Shown in pieces: positions 57,775-64,000 of a stretch of DNA of 64,000 nt. The position numbers and the translations under genes are program-made. Source of the stretch: Pseudoxanthomonas sp. (GTDB lineage: Bacteria > Pseudomonadota > Gammaproteobacteria > Xanthomonadales > Xanthomonadaceae); NCBI RefSeq assembly GCF_024710765.1, contig NZ_JANJUE010000078.1, positions 1-64,000 of the forward strand, read 5' to 3'. A model generated the notes under the pieces. It worked only from the letters and a program-made list of their open reading frames with translations. It searched no databases and was not told the DNA's origin. The first letter of the stretch is position 1. Each line of letters begins with the position of its first letter.

Positions 57775-57885
57775 GGAGCGACGTCAGTCGCGACCGGAAG
57801 ATTGGGTTGCCTGTCATCCGCGCATTCGCGTTGAACCGCGGGAACTGGCTGCTTCCGGGTTTGCGGTCGCGACTGACGTCGCTCC
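57775..57885. repeat. Interspersed inverted repeat with 22-base perfect arms
   Basis: The arms at 57775-57796 and 57864-57885 are perfect reverse complements (core GACGTCAGTCGCGACC), separated by 67 bases. The element lies between the convergent DUF488 and thioesterase genes. It resembles the REP-like GTAGGAGCGACG... repeats common in Xanthomonadaceae and could end transcription from both sides. Confidence 0.8.
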
Positions 57886-57906
57886 CACAGGGGCGCAAGG
57901 GCCAAA

Positions 57907-58353
57907 TCAGGCAGCAGGACGCGTCGGCAGGATCTGGCACACCGCCTGGCACAGGGCCAGCACCTTGTCGTCGGGGCCACGCGCTTCGCCGGCCAGGTGC
58001 AACTGGCCGCGCGTGCGTTCCACCAGTCGCGCGGCGCAGACGATGTATGGCACCTCCGGCGTCACCGGGCGCAGATACTGGGTATTGAGCGAAGTGGTCG
58101 CGCTGGGTGGTGCGATCAGGTAGGAAAACGGGCCCAGCGTATTGTCCAGCGCCGCGACGATGAAGCCGCCCTGCATGTGGCCGATCGGATTCCGGTAGCG
58201 CGGCAGCACCGGGAATCGCATGCGCAGCACTTGTCCTTCGACGTATTCGACGACCTCGCCCTGCATGTCGACCAGGCAGGGCGGCGGAATCTGCAGGGGA
58301 GCGCCTTCCGGCAACCGTGCGTGCAACAGCGCGTTGATGTCGGCGCCGTTCAT
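57907..58353 (-). CDS. PaaI-type hotdog thioesterase
   Basis: This 148-residue hotdog-fold protein has the motif NPIGHMQGGFIVAALDNTLG (~55-74), in which the G-G and D residues correspond to the PaaI/YigI acyl-CoA thioesterase active site, and SLNTQYLRPV on the central strand. Its substrate is unknown. The start overlaps the previous gene by four bases. Confidence 0.87.
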   Translation of the reverse strand: MNGADINALLHARLPEGAPLQIPPPCLVDMQGEVVEYVEGQVLRMRFPVLPRYRNPIGHMQGGFIVAALDNTLGPFSYLIAPPSATTSLNTQYLRPVTPEVPYIVCAARLVERTRGQLHLAGEARGPDDKVLALCQAVCQILPTRPAA

Positions 58354-58733
58354 GGGGTGAAACTCAGTTCGAACGCGGCCAGGAAGGGCGCGCGCGGCGG
58401 TGGCTCCAGGAAGCGCCCGTTGAGTTCCTTTTCAACGCAGGTCGCCAGCGCGGTATCGCCCTGGCGCCAGGTCCGCGTGATGCGGCCGCGCGCATCGATT
58501 TCGGCGACGATGACGAAGGCGGACGTGTCGTGGCCCGGGTTGGCGCAGTTGGCGACGCTGGCCTCCAGTTGCCGCGACTGCGCCTGCAGGAACGTCGCGC
58601 GCGCGGTTGCGCCCAGCGAGGCTTCGTCGCGATCCGCCTGCGCCTTGGCCTCGGCGAAGGTCAGCGGCGTCTGCGCGGTGCCGGCCAGCGGCAGCAGGGC
58701 CAGGCCCAGCAGCAGGGAGGACACGCGGATCAT
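58350..58733 (-). CDS. Uncharacterised exported protein
   Basis: The 127-residue protein has a signal peptide (1-20, GTA). The mature part has a helical region followed by FVIVAEIDARGRITRTWRQG and CVEKELNGRF. This resembles a TonB C-terminal-like beta fold as found in energy-transducer-related exported proteins. No function can be given. ATGA overlaps on both sides place it between the sugar dehydrogenase and the thioesterase in one operon. Confidence 0.75.
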   Translation of the reverse strand: MIRVSSLLLGLALLPLAGTAQTPLTFAEAKAQADRDEASLGATARATFLQAQSRQLEASVANCANPGHDTSAFVIVAEIDARGRITRTWRQGDTALATCVEKELNGRFLEPPPRAPFLAAFELSFTP

Positions 58734-59929
58734 GGCCGCGCCTCCGGCGGCGCGATCCGCAGCAGCTTGCCGTCGTTCTCGTCGGTCAGCACGTAGACCT
58801 TGCCGTCCGCACCCACCCGCACGTCGCGGACGCGCTCGCCGATTTCGTTGAGCAGCCGTTCCTCGGACACGATCCGGTCGCCCTCCAGCCCCAGGCGGAT
58901 CAGGTTGCGCTCGGCGAGCGAACCCAGAAAGAGGCTGTCGTTCCATGACGAACCGGCATGGCCGGTGTAGAACGCCATGCCGCTCAGGCCCGGCGATTTT
59001 TCCCAGACGTGGTAGGGCGCTTCCAGGCCGGTCTTTTCCCGCCCCTGTGCTTCCGGAATCGGCAGCCCGGAGTAGTTGATGCCATGGGTGATGATCGGCC
59101 AGCCATAGTTGAGGCCGGGGCGCGGCAGGTTGATTTCGTCGCCGCCGCGCGGACCGTGCTCGGACTCCCACAATTTGCCGGTGCGCGGATCGATGGCCAG
59201 GCCCTGCATGTTGCGGTGGCCGAAGCTCCAGATTTCCGGGCGCGCGCCGGTCTTGCCGACGAAGGGATTGTCCTGTGGCACGCTGCCATCCAGGTTCAAC
59301 CGCACCAGCTTGCCTTGCAGCTTGCCCAGTTCCTGCGACGTCGGGCGATGGTTGCGTTCGCCCTGGCTGATGAACACATGGCCCTGGGCGTCGAAGGCCA
59401 GCCGCGAACCGAAATGGTTGGGACCGTCCAGCTTGGGTTCCTGCCGATAGATGACCTTCACCCCGGTCAGCGCATCCGCGCGCAGCGTGGCGCTGGCCAC
59501 CGCGGTGCCCGCGGTGCCGTTGTCGCCGGGTTCGGCGAAGCTCAGGTAGATGCGCCGGCTGCTGGCGAAGTCGGGCGCGAGAACCACGTCCAGCAGGCCA
59601 CCCTGGCCTTCGGCGAAGACCTTGGGCACGCCCGTCAGTGGCGCGGAAATGGCGCCGTCGGCGCCGATCCGCCGCAATTGTCCGGAGCGCTCGGTGACCA
59701 GGAATCCGCCTTCCGGCAGCAGCGCCAGTCCCCACGGATGATCCAGTCCGCGCGCCAGTTCGGTGACCTGGATGCTGCCCAGGGCGCTGGACAGCGCGCG
59801 TGCGGCCGGCGCCTGCGCGGGCGCGGGCTTCGCCGCGGCGGGGGCCGGGGAATCGCCATCGCGCGCCTGGCAGGCGGACAGTGCGGTGGCAGCGAACAGG
59901 GCAAGGAACAACGCGGAACGATGGGGCAT
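58730..59929 (-). CDS. PQQ-dependent soluble aldose sugar dehydrogenase-like lipoprotein
   Basis: The 399-residue beta-propeller protein is of the glucose/sorbosone dehydrogenase family (YliI/Asd type). A lipobox LSAC ends the signal (cysteine at residue 20), then comes an Ala/Pro linker to ~45. Family motifs include LDHPWGLALLPEGGFLVTER, GGLLDVVLAPDF, SFGHRNMQGLAIDP and SEHGPRGGDEINL. It probably oxidises sugars in the periplasm with PQQ; PQQ synthesis genes are not in the window. GGGAGA precedes the ATG. Confidence 0.87.
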   Translation of the reverse strand: MPHRSALFLALFAATALSACQARDGDSPAPAAAKPAPAQAPAARALSSALGSIQVTELARGLDHPWGLALLPEGGFLVTERSGQLRRIGADGAISAPLTGVPKVFAEGQGGLLDVVLAPDFASSRRIYLSFAEPGDNGTAGTAVASATLRADALTGVKVIYRQEPKLDGPNHFGSRLAFDAQGHVFISQGERNHRPTSQELGKLQGKLVRLNLDGSVPQDNPFVGKTGARPEIWSFGHRNMQGLAIDPRTGKLWESEHGPRGGDEINLPRPGLNYGWPIITHGINYSGLPIPEAQGREKTGLEAPYHVWEKSPGLSGMAFYTGHAGSSWNDSLFLGSLAERNLIRLGLEGDRIVSEERLLNEIGERVRDVRVGADGKVYVLTDENDGKLLRIAPPEARP

Positions 59930-59952
59930 CGGAAATCTCCCGGGGGTAGGGG

Positions 59953-61848
59953 TCAACGGTAGCCGGCGGCCTGCAGTTCGAACAACTCGGCGTAGCGGCC
60001 GCCTTCGGCCATGAGCTGGTCGTGGGTGCCGCTGGCCTCCAGGCGGCCTTCAGTGAGCACGAGGATGCGATCGGCCATGCGCACGCTGGAGAAGCGGTGC
60101 GAGATCAGCACGGCGGTGCGTTCGCTGGACAGCTCCTTGAAACGCTGGAACACCTCGAACTCCGCGCGTGCATCCAGCGCGGCGGTGGGTTCGTCCAGGA
60201 TCATCACCTGCGCGTCGCGCATGTAGGCGCGGGCGATGGCGATCTTCTGCCACTGGCCGCCGGACAGATCCACGCCGGTCTTGAAGCGGCGGCCGATCAA
60301 CTGGTCATAGCCGTCCGGCAGCGAAGCGATCACTTCATCGGCCATCGAGCGACGCGCGGATTCGCGGATGCGTGCGGCGTCGTCCATGGCGTCGACCTGG
60401 CCCACGCCGATGTTTTCGCCGGCGGTCAGGTGGTAGCGCACGAAGTCCTGGAAGATGACGCCGATGCTGGCGCGCAGATCGTCGACGTCGTACTCGCGCA
60501 GGTCGCGTCCGTCCAGCAGGATACGGCCCTCGTCGGGGTCGTACAGCCGCGCCAGCAGCTTGACCAGGGTGGTCTTGCCGGCGCCGTTCTCGCCGACCAG
60601 CGCCAGCACCTCGCCGGCGCGCAGCTGGAAATCCAGTCCGCGCACCGCCCAGCGTTCGGCACCGGGGTAGCGGAAGCCGACGTTCTCGAAACGGAAACCT
60701 TCGCGGATGGGGCGCGGCACCGGCGTGGCTCCGGGCCGCGACACGATTTCCGGCGTGATTTCGAAGAACGAAAACAGATCGTCCAGGTACAGCGCCTGCC
60801 CGGCGACCTGCGAGAAACCAATCAGCAGCCCTTCCAGCAATTGCCGCAGGCGCAGGAAACTGCCGGCCAGGAAGGTCAGGTCGCCGATGCTGAAATCGCC
60901 GCGCACGGTGCGCCACGCGATATAGGCATAGGCCACGTAGTAGCCCAGCGTGCCCAGCCCGGCCAGCAGGGTGCCCCACAGGGCGCGGCGGCGCGCCAGC
61001 GAACGGTTGGCGCGGTAGAAGCCTTCGGCCAGTTTCCGGTAACGATCGATCAGGAAGCGGTGGAGGTTGAAGATCTTCACCTCCTTGGCCGTTTCCACGC
61101 TGGCGCCGGTCTGGCGGATGTATTCCAGTTGCCGGCGTTCCGGGGTCCACTGGAAGTTGAGCGAATAGCCCAGCGCGTTGAAATGCGCCTCGCCGACGAA
61201 CGCCGGCACCAGCGCCACGATCAGCAACAGGATCAGCCAGGGCGCGTACACCAGCAGGCCGGCGGCGAAGCTGATCACGGTGATCGCGTCCTGCGCCTGG
61301 CCGAACAGCTGGCTCATCAGGTTCATCCGCCCCATGGTCTGGCGGCGCGCGCGATCCAGCTTGTCCTGCAGATCCGGATCCTCGAAGTCCTCCAGGTCCA
61401 GCCGCGCGGCATGTTCCATCAGGCGGATGCTGGTCGCGTTGGTGAACAGTTCCGACAGCAGCGAATCGGCGTAGCTGACGAACCGGCCCAGCAGGTCCGA
61501 CAGGATGGCCAGGCCGAATTCCAAAGCCAGCAGGCCGAGCAGCGTATCGAGCTGGCCGCCGTGCCAGAGTTCCGCCAGGCTGGTCTGCGGCAGGCCGAGG
61601 CCGACCAGGCGGATGGCCTCGTCGATGATCAGCTTGCCCACGTACAGGGTGGCGACCGGCAGCAGGGCGCGGATCAGGCGCAGGCCGAGGCTGGCCACGG
61701 TCAGGCCGGGACTGGTCGCCCAGATCTGTTTCAGGAAAGGCGGCAGGTTGCGCATCGCGTTGAAGCGATCGCGCAGGCTGGGGCCGGACTTTTCACCGCG
61801 CCGGGGCTTGGTGCCGGCGGCAGGCGGGGGAGCGGGGGCGGAAGCCAT
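59953..61848 (-). CDS. ABC transporter, fused membrane and ATP-binding domains
   Basis: This 631-residue half-transporter has a type I exporter membrane domain (~residues 40-350, six spans) and an ATPase domain (~375-630) with Walker [15 protein letters not shown], signature VDLSGGQWQKIAIARA, Walker B QVMILDEPTAALD and the switch histidine ISHRFS. It probably works as a homodimer exporting a lipid, peptide or drug; the substrate cannot be read from sequence. The gene stands alone, divergent from the next one. Confidence 0.92.
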   Translation of the reverse strand: MASAPAPPPAAGTKPRRGEKSGPSLRDRFNAMRNLPPFLKQIWATSPGLTVASLGLRLIRALLPVATLYVGKLIIDEAIRLVGLGLPQTSLAELWHGGQLDTLLGLLALEFGLAILSDLLGRFVSYADSLLSELFTNATSIRLMEHAARLDLEDFEDPDLQDKLDRARRQTMGRMNLMSQLFGQAQDAITVISFAAGLLVYAPWLILLLIVALVPAFVGEAHFNALGYSLNFQWTPERRQLEYIRQTGASVETAKEVKIFNLHRFLIDRYRKLAEGFYRANRSLARRRALWGTLLAGLGTLGYYVAYAYIAWRTVRGDFSIGDLTFLAGSFLRLRQLLEGLLIGFSQVAGQALYLDDLFSFFEITPEIVSRPGATPVPRPIREGFRFENVGFRYPGAERWAVRGLDFQLRAGEVLALVGENGAGKTTLVKLLARLYDPDEGRILLDGRDLREYDVDDLRASIGVIFQDFVRYHLTAGENIGVGQVDAMDDAARIRESARRSMADEVIASLPDGYDQLIGRRFKTGVDLSGGQWQKIAIARAYMRDAQVMILDEPTAALDARAEFEVFQRFKELSSERTAVLISHRFSSVRMADRILVLTEGRLEASGTHDQLMAEGGRYAELFELQAAGYR

Positions 61849-62007
61849 GCCGCATTGTGCCCACTTTGTCGTGATGGCGGGAGTTCCGGCGGATGTGGGA
61901 CGTCATCCGTTGCACCGTGCGTCCGCACGCATGACCCTGCCGCGCTGAAGGTCTCGGCCCATGCGCCGAACCGCGACAGGGTCGAAGACGAAAAGCGAGG
62001 CGTAGGA

Positions 62008-62517
62008 ATGGCGGGAGGATGGTGGCTGGTGGTGGCGGTGGCGGGCCTGCTCGTGCTGGCGGTATGGGCATGGGTTCGCCGGAGCCCGGAGGACGAGCCG
62101 ATGTCCGAACTGGAACGGCTCCTGGATGCGGATGACACCTCGCGGGGACGCCTGCTGGGAGTGCTGATCAACCATGAGTTGCTGGTCGCGCTGGTGCCTC
62201 CCCAGGGCGATGTCGGAATCGTACCGTTGAGGATGAATGACGGAACCGGCGACCATCTGCTCGTCGCCGCCAGCCGGCGCGCCGCCGAACTGTTCGTGGC
62301 GAACGCCCATATGCATAGCGCTGTGCCACCGTCGTCCTTCGAGTTCATTGCGCGGATGACCGGCGATCAACTCGTGTTTAAGCACTCGCAGGCTGCCGGC
62401 ATGCACCTGTTGGGACGCTCCCGTTCGGGAGATTTCACATGGATCACGATCGATGCCCGCACCCTGGATGAAGTGCGGCAGATGGCCGAGTCCCTGGCCG
62501 AAGAACGGGGGCGGTGA
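62008..62517 (+). CDS. Uncharacterised membrane-anchored protein
   Basis: The 169-residue protein has one N-terminal membrane segment (GGWWLVVAVAGLLVLAVWAW) followed by a soluble domain (~45-165). The segment LLGVLINHELLVALVPPQGD and the later AASRRAAELFVANAHM faintly recall the SseB N-terminal domain, but I do not call it. The frame is open far upstream, but ATG 62008 marks the first signal-like sequence. The 159-base gap to the ABC gene shows no recognisable element. Confidence 0.6.
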   Translation: MAGGWWLVVAVAGLLVLAVWAWVRRSPEDEPMSELERLLDADDTSRGRLLGVLINHELLVALVPPQGDVGIVPLRMNDGTGDHLLVAASRRAAELFVANAHMHSAVPPSSFEFIARMTGDQLVFKHSQAAGMHLLGRSRSGDFTWITIDARTLDEVRQMAESLAEERGR

Positions 62518-62545
62518 CTGGCACCGCCCCGTTTCCTTCGGCTGC

Positions 62546-62992
62546 TCAGGTGCCCGGCAGCGGCGAGCGCAGTCCGACACCCATGCGGTTCCAGGCGTTG
62601 ATGACGGCGATGACGAAGGTCAATTCGGCGATCTGGGTTTCGTCGAAGTGCGGTAGCAGGCCGGCGTAGATCTCGTCGGGCGCATGGGTGTCGCCGACCC
62701 GGGTCAGGGCGTCGGTCCAGGCCAGCGCGGCGCGCTCGCGCGGATCGTAGAACGGACTCTCGTGCCAGCCGGCAAGGGTATCGAGCTTGCGCGGATCGAC
62801 GCCGGCATCGCGCAGGGCCTTGCCGTGCATGTCCAGGCAGAAGGTGCAGCCGTTGATCTGCGACGCGCGCTGCTTGACCAGATCCAGCAGGATGGCGTCC
62901 AGCGAACCATGATGGAGGCCGTGGCTGATTTTCAGCAGGCCCTTGTAGGCTTCGCTGGCCAGGGAGGTGTAGTTGACGCGAGGGAGGGACAT
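62546..62992 (-). CDS. AhpD-like carboxymuconolactone decarboxylase family protein
   Basis: This 148-residue all-helical protein has the peroxidase-type motif NGCTFCLDMH (C49, C52, H56) of AhpD-like members. The family includes thiol peroxidases and decarboxylases. It is preceded by an ECF41-type promoter within the end of the sigma factor gene. ECF41 genes are typically linked to such carboxymuconolactone decarboxylase/oxidoreductase/epimerase (COE) genes. Confidence 0.92.
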   Translation of the reverse strand: MSLPRVNYTSLASEAYKGLLKISHGLHHGSLDAILLDLVKQRASQINGCTFCLDMHGKALRDAGVDPRKLDTLAGWHESPFYDPRERAALAWTDALTRVGDTHAPDEIYAGLLPHFDETQIAELTFVIAVINAWNRMGVGLRSPLPGT

Positions 62993-63028
62993 CGGTTTCT
63001 TCGGGATGCGCGGACGGGATGTCGCGCT

Positions 63029-63925
63029 TCACCCCAGGGACGGCGCTGTGTCCGGCGGCGTGACACGTTCCAGCAGGGGCAACTTGTCCGGATTCATCAC
63101 CGTCAGCAGTTCGACGATGCGTTCGCCGTCGCTGATCGCCACCATCACCGAGACCAGCCGGCCGTCGCGGTAGCGCAGCACCGCCGGCTCGCCGTTGACC
63201 CGGCCCATGCACCATTCGGTTTCCGGTTGCGGGCGCCGGTACGCGGCCCAGAACAGGCGCGCGATGCGCTCGCCACCCAGCAGCGGCCGGATTGCCGCGG
63301 TGGCCTTGCCGCCGCCATCGGACACCAGCCGCGCGTCCTCGTGCAGCAGGGCGGCCACGGCCTCGCGGTTGCCGACCCGCGCCGCGTGCATGAACCGTTC
63401 CAGCAGCCGGCGATGGCGCTCGGGTGCCACCTCGAACCGCGGCCGTTCGGCCTGCAACCTTGCGCGTGCCCGGTGCACGAGCTGGCGGCAATTGGCCTCG
63501 CTGTGGCCAATCAGTTCGCCGATGCGGGCGTAGTCGTAATCGAAGGCTTCCTTCAGCAGGAAGGCCGCGCGTTCTTCCGGACCCAGGCGTTCCAGGACCG
63601 CCAGGAAGGCCAGCGAGACCTGTTCGGCCAGTTCGGCGCCCTGCTCGGGCCCGGGACTGTCGTCGATCTCGGCCGGCTCCGGCAGCCAGGGACCGGGATA
63701 GCGCTCGCGTTGCAGGCGGGCCGCGCGCAGGCGGTCGATGCCCAGCCGGCTGGCCGCGGTCACCAGCCAGGCCTCCGGATCCCGGATCGCGGCGGTGTCG
63801 GCCTGGCGCCAGCGCAGCCAGGTGTCCTGGACCACGTCCTCGGCGTCGCTGCGGCTGCCCAGCAGCCGGTAGGCCAGCGAGAACAGGCGGGAACGGTGGG
63901 TCTGGAAGGTGGTTTCGGCGTTCAT
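63029..63925 (-). CDS. sigJ: RNA polymerase sigma factor, ECF41 (SigJ-like) type
   Basis: The 298-residue extracytoplasmic-function sigma factor has region 2 (~10-70, YRLLGSRSDAEDVVQDTWLRW), region 4 (~110-160, YARIGELIGHSEANCRQLVHRA) and a SnoaL-like C-terminal extension (~175-298). The ECF41 marker motifs are all present: WLPEP after region 2, DGGGK in the extension and NPDKL near the end. In this group the extension replaces an anti-sigma factor, and no anti-sigma gene is adjacent. Confidence 0.94.
   Translation of the reverse strand: MNAETTFQTHRSRLFSLAYRLLGSRSDAEDVVQDTWLRWRQADTAAIRDPEAWLVTAASRLGIDRLRAARLQRERYPGPWLPEPAEIDDSPGPEQGAELAEQVSLAFLAVLERLGPEERAAFLLKEAFDYDYARIGELIGHSEANCRQLVHRARARLQAERPRFEVAPERHRRLLERFMHAARVGNREAVAALLHEDARLVSDGGGKATAAIRPLLGGERIARLFWAAYRRPQPETEWCMGRVNGEPAVLRYRDGRLVSVMVAISDGERIVELLTVMNPDKLPLLERVTPPDTAPSLG
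63039..63065 (-). promoter_or_regulatory. ECF41-type promoter of the AhpD-like gene
   Basis: On the minus strand TGTCACG (63059-63065), 16 bases, CGTC (63039-63042), inside the 3' end of the sigma gene and 46 bases before the AhpD-like start. The pattern matches the TGTCACA-N16-CGTC reported for ECF41 sigma factors, with one change in the last base of the -35 motif. Confidence 0.75.
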
Positions 63926-63934
63926 GCGGGCCAG

Positions 63935-63961
63935 GACGGGGCAGGGCGGCGTGGCGTGACA
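63935..63961 (-). promoter_or_regulatory. ECF41-type autoregulatory promoter of the sigma gene
   Basis: On the minus strand TGTCACG (63955-63961), 16 bases, CGTC (63935-63938), only 9 bases before the sigma start codon. It has the same sequence and spacing as the promoter at 63039-63065. The short distance implies a nearly leaderless transcript. The remaining 39 bases to the window end hold no gene start I can support. Confidence 0.75.
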
Positions 63962-64000
63962 TCCGGCCGGGCCGCCACTTTGGCCTAAAATGGCAGGCTC

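Noticed and set aside
60022..62007. Upstream extension of the frame that ends at 62517
   Set aside because: It is opposite the ABC transporter gene; only the part from 62008 has a membrane anchor and a plausible start.
63950..64000. A plus-strand promoter (TAAAAT at 63986-63991) for a gene beyond the window
   Set aside because: No -35 element lies at a suitable distance and no start codon is visible within the window.

Overview
The window is GC-rich, densely packed gammaproteobacterial DNA, most like the Xanthomonadaceae/Lysobacteraceae. The evidence is the initiator tRNA followed by rimP-nusA-infB-rbfA-truB-rpsO-pnp, a MetX-family protein of the xanthomonad serine O-succinyltransferase type, and interspersed inverted repeats typical of that family. 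Genus and species cannot be settled from sequence alone. No rRNA, CRISPR array, insertion sequence or phage gene is visible.

Layout. 1-4475: end of the respiratory complex I operon (3' part of nuoL, then nuoM, nuoN). 4543-14051: tRNA-fMet and the translation / RNA-processing operon from rimP to pnp, closed by a strong terminator. 14166-19836: a Tat-exported SDR-like protein, an uncharacterised exported protein, and a DUF1501/DUF1800 pair. 20077-35821: a poly-3-hydroxybutyrate (PHB) / 3-hydroxybutyrate (3HB) island. It holds a GntP-type permease, a TonB-dependent receptor, an SSS-domain hybrid histidine kinase, a LuxR-type response regulator, 3HB dehydrogenase, a 3HB-oligomer hydrolase lipoprotein and the class III PHB synthase phaE-phaC, with NUDIX, GNAT and pssA genes interspersed. 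35898-40595: small uncharacterised proteins (DUF5329, PspC, an HExxH protein, a histone-like protein), an FAD oxidoreductase, a TetR regulator, tRNA-Leu(CAA) and a cysteine dioxygenase. 40681-41793: serine O-succinyltransferase. 41837-54597: a cytochrome c maturation (ccm) operon split in two. The last part holds DUF3293, an aminotransferase / omega-amidase pair, DUF488, a thioesterase, a PQQ-type sugar dehydrogenase, an ABC exporter, an AhpD-like protein and an ECF41-type sigma factor.

The most striking arrangement is the split ccm locus. In transcription order on the minus strand it reads ccmA-ccmB-tetR, then a decaheme MtrA/DmsE-like cytochrome, an MtrB/PioB-like outer-membrane barrel, a diheme cytochrome c and azurin, then ccmCDEFGHI. 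A trans-outer-membrane electron conduit with two soluble periplasmic carriers therefore sits inside the machinery that attaches its hemes, next to a TetR gene and a candidate operator. No terminal reductase or surface cytochrome is encoded beside it.

Two regulatory circuits can be read from the DNA. (1) A box GTAC-N4-GTACGATG lies in both divergent intergenic regions of the 3HB island (permease/TonB receptor and hbdH/oligomer hydrolase), 20-21 bp before a TAGC-containing -10-like element; the local two-component system is the natural candidate regulator. (2) The ECF41 sigma gene and its AhpD-like partner each have an upstream TGTCACG-N16-CGTC, the promoter architecture known for ECF41 sigma factors.
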